From the NCBI RefSeq assembly GCF_900111565.1, contig NZ_FOIK01000007.1, positions 65,939 to 129,938 of the forward strand: 64,000 bases of DNA, read 5' to 3'. The notes beneath the pieces were generated by a model. That model ran no database searches. It was not told the DNA's origin and saw nothing but the letters and a program-made list of their open reading frames with translations. The DNA comes from Paenibacillus sp. NFR01 (lineage in GTDB: Bacteria; Bacillota; Bacilli; Paenibacillales; Paenibacillaceae). The position numbers and the translations under genes are program-made. This document shows, one piece after another, positions 16,872-24,981 of the stretch; positions within the stretch are counted from its first letter, which is position 1, and each line of letters begins with the position of its first letter.

Positions 16872-18459
16872 CGATGAACCTTATGTGGTGGACGACCTGT
16901 GCCTGTCCGTTCCCTGGCGGGAGCTGGGCTTTGAACAGGTTCACAAAGCCTATTCCGGTTACGAGGCGCTGGAGCTGCTCCAGCGCTATCCGATCGACAT
17001 TGTCGTCGCCGACATCAATATGCCGGAAATGTCCGGCCTCGAGCTGATTACGATCATCCGCCGCCGCTGGAAGCGAACCCGGGTAGTCATGCTGACCGGC
17101 TATGCGGAATTCGAATACGCCCGCAAAGCGATCCATGAGCAGGCGAGCGACTACCTGCTGAAGCCGATCGCCAACGATCAGCTGACCCTAGTCATCAGCA
17201 GAATTCAACAGGAGCTGCGCGAGGAATGGGAGACATGGACCTCCTATCAGCGCACGATGCAGACCTTCCGCGAGCATCTGCCGCTGCTCCGGGACCGGCT
17301 GCTCGGCGAGCTGCTGCAGGGCCGCAAGCTCTCCCCGCCGCAGCTTCAGGAGCGGTTGTCCCAGTTTGATCTGCCGCTGCGCCCGGACCTCCCGGTCTGC
17401 CTGGCGGTGGCCCGGCTGGAGGAGTTCTTCCGCGGACGCGACATGAACAGCATGCTGCTGTTTGAATACGCCATTCTGAATATCGCGAACGAGCTGTTTC
17501 AGGACCGGTTCTACATCTGGTCCTGCAAGGATGTGCACGATTATCTGGTCCTGCTCCTTCAGCCCCGCGAGGAGCAGGAGGAAGGCGCCGAAATCTGGGG
17601 CGAGCAGGTGGCCCAGGCGGCCTACCAGCTCCAGAACAATGTGAGCACGCTGATCGGCGGCGGCCTCTCGGTTGTCACGACAGGCTGGGGAGCCTTCCCC
17701 GATCAGGTCTATCCGCTGTATCAGACCGCGATCTCCGCGATCCGCCACCACATCGGCAGCGAAACGGGATTCTATCTGAAGGCCGATGACGCCGGAAGCG
17801 CAGAAGTCGCTGCGCTGCAGCCGCTCTATGAGCCGCCGATGCTGTTCCACATGTTCGAAGCCAACAACTGGCAGGGCATCGAGGAGAAGCTGGAGGCTAT
17901 CATCCGGGACCTCGGCTCCAGCGCCGACCGCTCGCTGGAGCATATCCAGGAGGCCCGGCTTCACCTGGAGTCCGTCTTTTATTATTTTGCGCACAAAAAC
18001 AACAAGCTGCTGAGCGATATCGTCGGGAATCCGCTGCTGGAGCTTCCGCCGTTCCAGACGCCGGACGCGCTGCGGGAATGGGCGCTGACCCTGATCGTCC
18101 GCCTGCGGGAGCATTTCGACTCGGAGCGCCGGGACAGCCGGTCTGTGCTGATCCGCAAAGTGCATGCCTATATCAACGACAATCTGCATTACGTTTCGCT
18201 CCAGTCCATCGCCGATCATGTCGGGATGCATCCGGTCTACCTGTCCAAAATGTACAAGCTGGAGACAGGCAGGCGCATCAGCGATTATATCGGACAGGCG
18301 AAGATGGAAAAAGCGGCGTATCTGCTGACGCATACGCCGCTGAAAATATATGAGATTGCCACCGAGCTCGGCTATTCGAACGCCCATTACTTCATCAAGC
18401 TGTTCAGGGAATACGCCGATATGACGCCGCAGGAGTTCCGCGACCGGGGCGCCGTCTGA
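16849..18459 (+). CDS. AraC-type response regulator, YesN type
   Basis: A DNA-binding response regulator of 536 residues. The receiver domain (1-120) shows acidic pocket DDE, phospho-acceptor Asp55 in VADINMPEM, and the conserved Lys in LLKPI. A long middle region (about 130-420) is typical of YesN-like regulators. The C-terminus (about 433-535) is an AraC double helix-turn-helix with ADHVGMHPVYLSKMYK and ATELGYSNAHYFIKLFREY. It overlaps the kinase gene by 23 nt. Its 3' end is only 3 nt from that of the convergent GH94 gene, with no terminator between. It is the best local candidate for binding the direct-repeat operator found upstream of four beta-glucan transcription units. Confidence 0.92.
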   Translation: MHQILLVDDEPYVVDDLCLSVPWRELGFEQVHKAYSGYEALELLQRYPIDIVVADINMPEMSGLELITIIRRRWKRTRVVMLTGYAEFEYARKAIHEQASDYLLKPIANDQLTLVISRIQQELREEWETWTSYQRTMQTFREHLPLLRDRLLGELLQGRKLSPPQLQERLSQFDLPLRPDLPVCLAVARLEEFFRGRDMNSMLLFEYAILNIANELFQDRFYIWSCKDVHDYLVLLLQPREEQEEGAEIWGEQVAQAAYQLQNNVSTLIGGGLSVVTTGWGAFPDQVYPLYQTAISAIRHHIGSETGFYLKADDAGSAEVAALQPLYEPPMLFHMFEANNWQGIEEKLEAIIRDLGSSADRSLEHIQEARLHLESVFYYFAHKNNKLLSDIVGNPLLELPPFQTPDALREWALTLIVRLREHFDSERRDSRSVLIRKVHAYINDNLHYVSLQSIADHVGMHPVYLSKMYKLETGRRISDYIGQAKMEKAAYLLTHTPLKIYEIATELGYSNAHYFIKLFREYADMTPQEFRDRGAV

Positions 18460-18462
18460 CGC

Positions 18463-21444
18463 CTAGCTTCCGGACGGTTCAAAGCGCAGCTCTACCTCGT
18501 GGACGCCGCCGTCGTTCAGGTAAGGCACGGCGCCTTTAGGCAGGGCTTGCCCGTCCAGCGTCAGGCTGGCAGCCGTGTCGCGGAGGCGGCAGAAGCCCTC
18601 CGGCTTGTGAATCCGGATGCGGTACGTCGTGCCGTCATGCTTCACCGTGAAGGACATGTCCGTGTCCGTCTCCCGCAGCACGGGATCAAGGACAAGCCCG
18701 GCTTCGTTATATTCCACGCCCCATGCCGCCATCAGCGAGAGGGTGAGCCAGGTCGAGGTGCCGCTGAGCATCGGGCCGATGTTCTCGCCGGTCTCGCTGT
18801 TGTTGTATTGGGTGCAGAATCTCGGATTTCCGCAGATGCCGAACGGATCCTCCATCGTCCGGTAAGGCAGGATTTTGTCAACGAGCCAGTAGCCAAAGCC
18901 GGCGAGACGGGCGGCAAGCGCGGGATTCCGCGCTTCTTTGGCGCCCTTGAACATCGCGGCGGCGGCCATCATGCAGGCGTGCTTGAAGACGCCGCCGTTC
19001 TCCCGGTCGCCCGGAAAATATTCGTCGGAAGCCGTATGCGAGGACACCCGGCCAAGCGCTACCGGAGAGACCAGCTTCAGGCCGTAAGGGGTCTTCAGGC
19101 GGCGCTCCAGCGTATCCAGCATCACTTCAACCTGCTCTTCGTCGGCACAGCCGGAGAGCACGCTCCAGCTGAACGAATTCAGGAAATAGGAGCCGTCGTG
19201 TTCCCCGGAAGCGGACAGCCCGTCTCCGGCCGCGCCGAGATAAGCGTATTCGCCGTCCGGATAACGGTTAAACAGCACGCGGGCGAAGAAGTCGCCTTTC
19301 CAGGCGTGAAGCTGTATCCGCTCCCGCAGCTCCGTACTGAAAGTCTTGAGCTCGTCGGCGTAACCGCCTTCGCCCTTTTTGTCGGCTAGCTCAGCCAGTT
19401 CGTCCACCGCCAGCTTCAGCAGGAACGCGTTCATGACGCTTTCCGAATAATCGCTGTCCAGCGGCTCGCCGAAGACGCCGCCTTGCTCCAGCTGCTGCCG
19501 GTAGCGCGCCTCCTTCGCCGGACCGTTAATGCAGTTGCCGTCCAGCTTCAGGCAGTCGTTCCAGTCCGCATAATCGAGAAGCGGCAGGCCATGCCGTCCG
19601 ACGGAGATCCGGCCCGAATACGTGATGATCGCCTGCAGCGTTCTGAAGATTGGACGAAGCTGCCCGTCGGTGCCGGCTACCGGACATTCCTCGTCCAGAA
19701 TGCCCATATCGCCGGTCAGCATCACATAGCGGTGAACGGCCTGAACCAGCCACAGCGCATCATCCGACCACTTGCCCGGCTCCTTGCCGACCCAGAAGAA
19801 GTTGTGGAAGGCATAGCCGAATTCGAACACCATTCCCGCCCATTCGATGAGCAGGCTGCGGACCAGCCCCGCACGTCCCATGCCCACAAAGTAATACATG
19901 GAGGCGTACAAATCCTGGATTTCGCGAAAGCCGATTTCCCGGTAGCCCTTTTGCGTCTGGCAGAAGGAGCGGGAGACAAAGGACTGATACAGCACCTGAA
20001 ACGGCAGGTTCCGGTTGACATAAACGTCGAGCTCGGGAGAGCCGGACTCGATTTGCAGAAACTGGCCGTATTCATGGACGAACCGCCGGGCCTCCTCCAG
20101 CGCAGCTCCGGCTGCATCGGGGGAGGAGAAGCGGTTGATCAGCGCGCCGACCTCTTCGGCAAGCGAGGCCTCGCTGAAGCCTGCGCCGCTCTTGTCGGAG
20201 ACGAGACCGGTCAGCTGATCCACGGCCGCCGTTCCGCCCGCCGGCAGGGTTAGCGGCGCTGCCACGGCGAAGAACCCCGGTCCTTTGCGGTACAGCTCGC
20301 TGCTTAGCCTTAAAGCACCCGCCGGCCGGTGCAGCGTGCCGGTTCCCACGAATTCATTGTAGTTGACGCAGTACTCCCAGGGCAGCTCGGCGCCGTCCGG
20401 TCCGTGAACGATCATCGTATGGAACCGCAGATCCCTGCGTCCGGCTTCCGGATAATAATCCGGACTGATGGCCGCAACGGCGCCGTCTTCGCTGCGGAGC
20501 ACGCCGCCCTGCATGATGACGTTGCTGTACAGCACGTCCTCGAACAGCGCGCCGGGAGCGGCTGAGCCGAACATCCCGGTGTAGACGAGCCGGACGTTGC
20601 GGTCCCGTCCGCTTATATTTTCGATGCTGATCCGCTGCAGCTCGGTGGCCAGCGGCTCGCCTTCCCGCTGCGGCAGGATCGAAACGGTCCGCGTGATCTC
20701 CAGGCCGCAAACCGTCCGGTAGGCGATCACCGTCGAGTTCTGGGAGTGGCGGCATACGGCGGATTCGATGCGCGAGTCTCCCGGTTCCGCGGAATAGAAG
20801 ATTTGCTCCCCGTCCTCGAACAGGTAGAACTGCCGGTTGGCCGGGAAGCCGTTCTCCTCCTGGCGCATATCCCAGCGGGTCGCAAGCACTTGCGTCGCGG
20901 CATGCGACCGGAAGCTGCCGCCGCCCACCCGGTCTACGACGCTCTTGGGCGTCGTCTGCAGGGCATGGGGGAAATCAAGACGGTTGCCCAGCAGCAGATT
21001 GACCGCGAAATGCGGCCCCGGCAGCGGCGTCCGTAGGTCCAGAATATGCTCGCCGTCGGCATTGAGCGATCCCGCCCAGGCGGGCGCTTCTTTAAGCAGA
21101 CGAAGGGCCGCTTGGGCCGCGGCCTCCGGAAGCTCCGCTTCCCGAACCGCTTCGCCGGCGGGCCGGAGATAGAGCGCCAGCGGCTTCTCCCCGCCTACGG
21201 CGAGCAGCGCCGAAATGCCGGTCGGAACGGCAGGCAGCAGCCCCGCAATCTGCGGCAGCTTCAGCAGCTCCCGGATGGCCGGCAGCCGAAGCGGCAGGCC
21301 GGCTACGCCGAGGGCGGACTGATGGCGGGAATCGGCAAAGATGGCGCTCACCGGGAGGCCGGGTGCGATCAGGCGGCCGAACTGCTCTCTCAGCACGTCC
21401 TCGGGCGAAGTGTGTACATTTCTTGCGGCGGTATAGCTCAGCAT
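18463..21444 (-). CDS. GH94 beta-glucoside phosphorylase (cellobiose/laminaribiose phosphorylase-like)
   Basis: A predicted cytoplasmic phosphorylase of 993 residues that would split an imported beta-gluco-oligosaccharide with phosphate into glucose 1-phosphate and a shortened sugar. ATG 21444 is preferred over 21453 because GGAAAGG is 9 nt before it but touches the earlier ATG. There is no signal peptide. The C-terminal (alpha/alpha)6-barrel carries the GH94 block ADWNDCLKL with Asp627 and Asp630, the region holding the general acid; the N-terminal half is the beta-sandwich domain. Linkage specificity cannot be read from sequence. The neighbours (GH16 beta-1,3 and mixed-linkage glucanases) favour a laminari- or mixed-linkage oligosaccharide over cellobiose. 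It is the last gene of an operon with the transporter, 29 nt behind the MalG-type permease. Confidence 0.85.
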   Translation of the reverse strand: MLSYTAARNVHTSPEDVLREQFGRLIAPGLPVSAIFADSRHQSALGVAGLPLRLPAIRELLKLPQIAGLLPAVPTGISALLAVGGEKPLALYLRPAGEAVREAELPEAAAQAALRLLKEAPAWAGSLNADGEHILDLRTPLPGPHFAVNLLLGNRLDFPHALQTTPKSVVDRVGGGSFRSHAATQVLATRWDMRQEENGFPANRQFYLFEDGEQIFYSAEPGDSRIESAVCRHSQNSTVIAYRTVCGLEITRTVSILPQREGEPLATELQRISIENISGRDRNVRLVYTGMFGSAAPGALFEDVLYSNVIMQGGVLRSEDGAVAAISPDYYPEAGRRDLRFHTMIVHGPDGAELPWEYCVNYNEFVGTGTLHRPAGALRLSSELYRKGPGFFAVAAPLTLPAGGTAAVDQLTGLVSDKSGAGFSEASLAEEVGALINRFSSPDAAGAALEEARRFVHEYGQFLQIESGSPELDVYVNRNLPFQVLYQSFVSRSFCQTQKGYREIGFREIQDLYASMYYFVGMGRAGLVRSLLIEWAGMVFEFGYAFHNFFWVGKEPGKWSDDALWLVQAVHRYVMLTGDMGILDEECPVAGTDGQLRPIFRTLQAIITYSGRISVGRHGLPLLDYADWNDCLKLDGNCINGPAKEARYRQQLEQGGVFGEPLDSDYSESVMNAFLLKLAVDELAELADKKGEGGYADELKTFSTELRERIQLHAWKGDFFARVLFNRYPDGEYAYLGAAGDGLSASGEHDGSYFLNSFSWSVLSGCADEEQVEVMLDTLERRLKTPYGLKLVSPVALGRVSSHTASDEYFPGDRENGGVFKHACMMAAAAMFKGAKEARNPALAARLAGFGYWLVDKILPYRTMEDPFGICGNPRFCTQYNNSETGENIGPMLSGTSTWLTLSLMAAWGVEYNEAGLVLDPVLRETDTDMSFTVKHDGTTYRIRIHKPEGFCRLRDTAASLTLDGQALPKGAVPYLNDGGVHEVELRFEPSGS

Positions 21445-21473
21445 GACATACATCCTTTCCGGGCAGGACCGGA

Positions 21474-22328
21474 TCAGCCTTTGACGGCGCCGGCGGTCAT
21501 CCCGCTGATAAAATATTTCTGAGTCAGGAAGAAGGTGGCCATGACCGGGAGCGTGACTACGGTGGAAGCCGCCATCAGCAGGTCATAACGGGTATTGTAT
21601 TGTCCCACGAACAGCCGGATGCCGACCGGTATGGTCTGGACGTCGGAGCTGGTCGTAAGCACCCAGGCGAAGAGCAGCTCATCCCAGGCCGTCAGGAAGA
21701 TAAAGATGCCAGTCGCGATAATGCCCGGAACGGAGAGCGGCAGAATGATTTTGTAAAAAGCCTGGAATTTGCTGCAGCCGTCAATGGCCGCCGACTCCTC
21801 CAGGTCTCTCGGAATGGAGACGAAGAATCCGCGCATGATCCAGATGCTGATCGGGGTATAGAACGCCGTGTAGACAAGAATCATGCCCCAATACGTATTG
21901 ATCATCGGCAGTCCGATCGTGTTGCGGATCCACAGAAACATCAGGTAGATCGGGAACAGGAACATAATGCCGGGAATGAGCTGCGTGGAGATAATGCTCA
22001 TGCTGAACAGCTTCGAGCCCGGAAAATCAAATCGGGCCAGCGCATAGCCCGCCAAGACGGCAAAAGTGCCGGCCAGCAAGGTCGTCGCGCCGCAGATCAG
22101 CAGACTGTTGCGGAAATAGACGGCAAAATTGACCGTGTCCCACATGTTGACGTAGTTGACCCATTGCGGCTTTTTCAATTCAAACGAAGTAATGCCGTTC
22201 AGGATTTGATCGTTGGAATGCAGGGAGGTGAACACCATCCACAGAATCGGGAACACCGTAAGCGCCACGATCGCCCACGTCAGCGACGTCAGGATAAAGG
22301 AGGAGGTAGATCGTCTGCTGCGGCTCAT
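21474..22328 (-). CDS. Carbohydrate ABC transporter permease, MalG family
   Basis: An inner permease subunit of a CUT1 sugar importer, 284 residues with about six membrane helices. The cytoplasmic EAA loop, which docks the ATPase, is visible as ESAAIDGCSKFQAFYKI near residues 180-205. Its start overlaps the stop of the MalF-type gene by 4 nt, indicating translational coupling. No ATPase gene is present here; CUT1 systems of Firmicutes commonly borrow a shared MsmX/MsmK-type ATPase encoded elsewhere. Confidence 0.93.
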   Translation of the reverse strand: MSRSRRSTSSFILTSLTWAIVALTVFPILWMVFTSLHSNDQILNGITSFELKKPQWVNYVNMWDTVNFAVYFRNSLLICGATTLLAGTFAVLAGYALARFDFPGSKLFSMSIISTQLIPGIMFLFPIYLMFLWIRNTIGLPMINTYWGMILVYTAFYTPISIWIMRGFFVSIPRDLEESAAIDGCSKFQAFYKIILPLSVPGIIATGIFIFLTAWDELLFAWVLTTSSDVQTIPVGIRLFVGQYNTRYDLLMAASTVVTLPVMATFFLTQKYFISGMTAGAVKG

Positions 22329-23305
22329 TGGGCGTTCAACTCCGTTCTAAAGGTTCTGTACCAGACGCCGACGATCATCAGCATCGCGATCATGAGCATC
22401 AGGGAAGCGGCGGAGCCGGAACCGAAGGCCCAATATCCGAACGACTGGCGGGTCAAAGCGGTCATCAGCAGGTCGCCCCATTCGCCGGGATAGCCGGCGC
22501 CGTTGCCGAACATGGTGGAGACGATATTGTAGGAATAGACGTTATTGATAATCTGGAAGAGCAGCTGCACGGCAATGATCGGCTTCAGCATCGGCAAGGT
22601 GATATGCCAGAACTGGCGAAGCTTGTGCGCGCCGTCGATCGTGGCTGCTTCGTAAATGTCATCGGGAATGGTCTGGAGTCCGGCCAGAAAAATAACCATA
22701 AGGAACGGCCAGCCGCGCCAGATCGTAGGGATGATGATCGCCCAGATGGTGTTGGGCCCCATCAGCCAGAACGGTTTATCGTGCATCAGGTGCAGCACGT
22801 CCACCAGCAGGTAGTTGATGACGCCGTTTTGCTGCCACATAAAGCCCCAGAGCACGCCGACCACGTAGGACGGGATGACCCAGGGAAGCAGCATGGCGGT
22901 GCGGGCAATGCCGCGGCCGGGAAAATCACGGTTCATCAGAATCGCCATCAAAAGGCCCATGACCATAACGCCTATTGTAACGACGACCGCATAGATGGCT
23001 GTGTTGCGGACAGCAAAGTTCAAGCCCTGCCGGACGGGATTGTCGTTGTCAAACAACAAGCCCTTGTAATTGCTGATTCCCACAAACGGGGCTTTCAGGT
23101 ATTTGGCCAGCGTAAATTGGTTCAGCTTCAGAAAGGACATCCAAATGCCCTGAATCATCGGCAGCAGATGAACCATCATCATGAATATAAGGGTGGGCAG
23201 CATCAGCAGATAAGCGAATTTATGTTCTTTGATCCGCTTGCCCCAGCGGGCCTTGGCGCCCGGCGCGCTCTTCAATCGGTTCTCGGTCTCAGTATGGAGT
23301 CCCAT
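22325..23305 (-). CDS. Carbohydrate ABC transporter permease, MalF family
   Basis: The partner permease of the CUT1 importer, 326 residues, with a cytoplasmic N-terminus, about six helices and the EAA loop YEAATIDGAHKLRQFWHI. ATG 23305 is preferred over 23311 because GAGGG lies about 8 nt before it. It follows the binding-protein gene by 89 nt and overlaps the MalG-type gene by 4 nt. Confidence 0.93.
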   Translation of the reverse strand: MGLHTETENRLKSAPGAKARWGKRIKEHKFAYLLMLPTLIFMMMVHLLPMIQGIWMSFLKLNQFTLAKYLKAPFVGISNYKGLLFDNDNPVRQGLNFAVRNTAIYAVVVTIGVMVMGLLMAILMNRDFPGRGIARTAMLLPWVIPSYVVGVLWGFMWQQNGVINYLLVDVLHLMHDKPFWLMGPNTIWAIIIPTIWRGWPFLMVIFLAGLQTIPDDIYEAATIDGAHKLRQFWHITLPMLKPIIAVQLLFQIINNVYSYNIVSTMFGNGAGYPGEWGDLLMTALTRQSFGYWAFGSGSAASLMLMIAMLMIVGVWYRTFRTELNAQ

Positions 23306-23394
23306 CTTCATATCCCTCGCTTTGTTAACGGAACAGCCGCCGCGCCAAGCGGCGCAGCGGCCTCACGTCTGTTAAATGTACGGTTTCGATCCGC

Positions 23395-24813
23395 TTACTG
23401 GTTAACGATGGCCTTTACTTCAACGGCGGCCGAATCCAGCTCTTTCTGGATGCTGTCTTTGCCGTAAGTGCCCTTCACGCCGGCAACGATATCCCAGATA
23501 TTCGCAAAATGCTTCTGCAGCGCGGTTTCGGTCGGACCCCATTGCGGAATGGACGGGTAGCTGCGTCCGTATTTGGTGGCTTCCGCGAAGGCCTTCATGT
23601 TCGCATCCAGATCGGAAGCGTTCAGCAGCGACTGCTTGGAAGGCAGCTGGCCGGAGATGTTGGCGTATGCCTGCTGCGCTTCGTCCGAGGACAGGTACTT
23701 GATCAGATCCCAGGTGGCTTCCTTGTTCTTGGAGCCCTTGAAGACCGTCAGATCGCTGCCGCCGACGAAGGTGTACTGGCCGCCGGGACCTGCAGGAAGC
23801 GGAGCAACCGCGAAATTCTTGGCGGCCGCCTTATCGTCCATGCCGCCGTTAGCCTTCGGCGTGTTGAAGTTCTTCGCCAGCCATGGGCCGGAGATGATTA
23901 CCGCCGAGTTGCCGTCGCCGAAGTCGCTTTCGATCTGCGACGAGTTTTTCTCCAGCGAAGCCTTGTCGACCAGGCCTTCGGCTGCAAGGCCGGTGTAGTA
24001 CATCACGCCTTCCAGACCTTTCTCGTCGTTGAAGGTAACCGTCTTGTTGTCGTCCGCCAGCACGTTGCCGCCGGCCGCCCAGATCCAAGGGAAAATATTG
24101 TGGACGACGTTCCAGTCGTTTTTGCCCGGCAGGCCGAGCGCCGCCATTTTTTTGCCGCCGACCGTGATACCGTTGACTTTCTCCAGCGCCGCCTTAAACG
24201 AATCCCAATCCTTGAAGGCCGTTGCCGTATCCACGCCCGCCTGCTGGAAAGCGTCGGTACGGTAATAGATGGCGCGAGCGTCCACGAACCACGGCACGCC
24301 GTATACATCCTCCTGGCCGGAGATCGAAGTGGTGTTCCAGATCGCCGGCAGGAACGCATCGGCTCCGCCTACGTCAGCCACTTTGTCGTTGAGCTTGTCG
24401 ATGCCGCCCATGCTGGCGATCGCCGGTACCCAGGTCGTGCCCAGCTGGAGCAGGTCGGGTCCTTCGCCGCTGGTAGCGGCTGTAGTGACCTTCGTCCAGG
24501 CAGAGCCCCAGTCCAGCACGGTCACTTTTACTTTGACGTTCGGATGCTCCTTGAGATAAGGGTCTATCGTCTTCAGGAAGTCGGCGTCCGGCTTCGGACT
24601 GTTCGGCATGATCCAGGCGGTCAGCGTAACCGGATCCTTACTTGCTTCCGGTGAGGCTTCCGCATTGGCGGATGCCGCCGGAGCAGTTGTTTCTTTTGCA
24701 TTGTTATCCGAATTCGATGCCTGGTTTCCGGCGTTGTTATTGCCGCCGCATCCGCTGACTGCAAGGGTCAGTGCCGCCAGCAGCGCTGCGCTTGCCATTC
24801 CTGTTTTTCTCAT
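23395..24813 (-). CDS. Extracellular sugar-binding lipoprotein of the CUT1 importer
   Basis: The ligand-binding component of the neighbouring permeases, 472 residues. Signal peptide and lipobox VSGC give lipidated Cys22, followed by an Asn/Ser/Ala/Glu-rich low-complexity spacer (about 23-60) that lifts the domain off the membrane. The body is a typical family 1 binding protein (MPNSPKPDADFLKTIDPYLK start, GDGNSAVIISGPWLAKNF mid-region). GGGGGAG precedes the ATG. It is the first gene of the operon binding protein, MalF, MalG, GH94. The upstream region holds operator copy 3 and a -10 element, so its induction should match that of the glucanases. Confidence 0.93.
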   Translation of the reverse strand: MRKTGMASAALLAALTLAVSGCGGNNNAGNQASNSDNNAKETTAPAASANAEASPEASKDPVTLTAWIMPNSPKPDADFLKTIDPYLKEHPNVKVKVTVLDWGSAWTKVTTAATSGEGPDLLQLGTTWVPAIASMGGIDKLNDKVADVGGADAFLPAIWNTTSISGQEDVYGVPWFVDARAIYYRTDAFQQAGVDTATAFKDWDSFKAALEKVNGITVGGKKMAALGLPGKNDWNVVHNIFPWIWAAGGNVLADDNKTVTFNDEKGLEGVMYYTGLAAEGLVDKASLEKNSSQIESDFGDGNSAVIISGPWLAKNFNTPKANGGMDDKAAAKNFAVAPLPAGPGGQYTFVGGSDLTVFKGSKNKEATWDLIKYLSSDEAQQAYANISGQLPSKQSLLNASDLDANMKAFAEATKYGRSYPSIPQWGPTETALQKHFANIWDIVAGVKGTYGKDSIQKELDSAAVEVKAIVNQ

Positions 24814-24848
24814 TTCTAATCTCCCCCATTGTAGGTAGTTAAGGAATG

Positions 24849-24873
24849 CGGAGGACGGTCGTCCGTCCCCGCA
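24849..24873. other. Leader hairpin upstream of the binding-protein gene
   Basis: GGACGG and CCGTCC form a stem, extended by GCGG/CCGC around a mismatch, in the transcribed leader between the predicted -10 (24879-24884) and the ATG at 24813. No T-tract follows. It may stabilise the mRNA. Confidence 0.35.
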
Positions 24874-24878
24874 TCTTT

Positions 24879-24884
24879 ATTATG
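24879..24884 (-). promoter_or_regulatory. -10 element of the transporter/GH94 operon
   Basis: Reads CATAAT on the minus strand (5/6 match), exactly 22 nt downstream of operator copy 3. No usable -35 is present, fitting activator dependence. Confidence 0.6.
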
Positions 24885-24906
24885 AAGGCGCCGCTCCCGG
24901 GTCTAA

Positions 24907-24934
24907 ATACCAAATCCCAAGCCTGAATAACAAA
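24907..24934 (-). promoter_or_regulatory. Shared beta-glucan operator, copy 3 (transporter operon)
   Basis: On the minus strand, TTTGTTAT (24934-24927), 13 nt, TTGGTAT (24913-24907). Total length and half-sites equal those of copies 1 and 2, and the interior again contains GGCTTG. It lies 93 nt before the binding-protein start. Confidence 0.7.
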
Positions 24935-24981
24935 TAATCAAGCCTGAACCCGTGATCATGGTTCCTTTCTGTTTCGAGTCC

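Noticed and set aside
15786..18387. Minus-strand frames of 342 and 399 codons opposite the kinase and response regulator
   Set aside because: Both lie wholly within well-supported plus-strand genes and have Leu/Gln/Arg-rich compositions typical of antisense translation.
22328..24654. Two frames of about 380 codons on the plus strand opposite the permease and binding-protein genes
   Set aside because: Antisense to convincing transporter genes; His/Gln/Arg-rich with no motifs or initiation signals.
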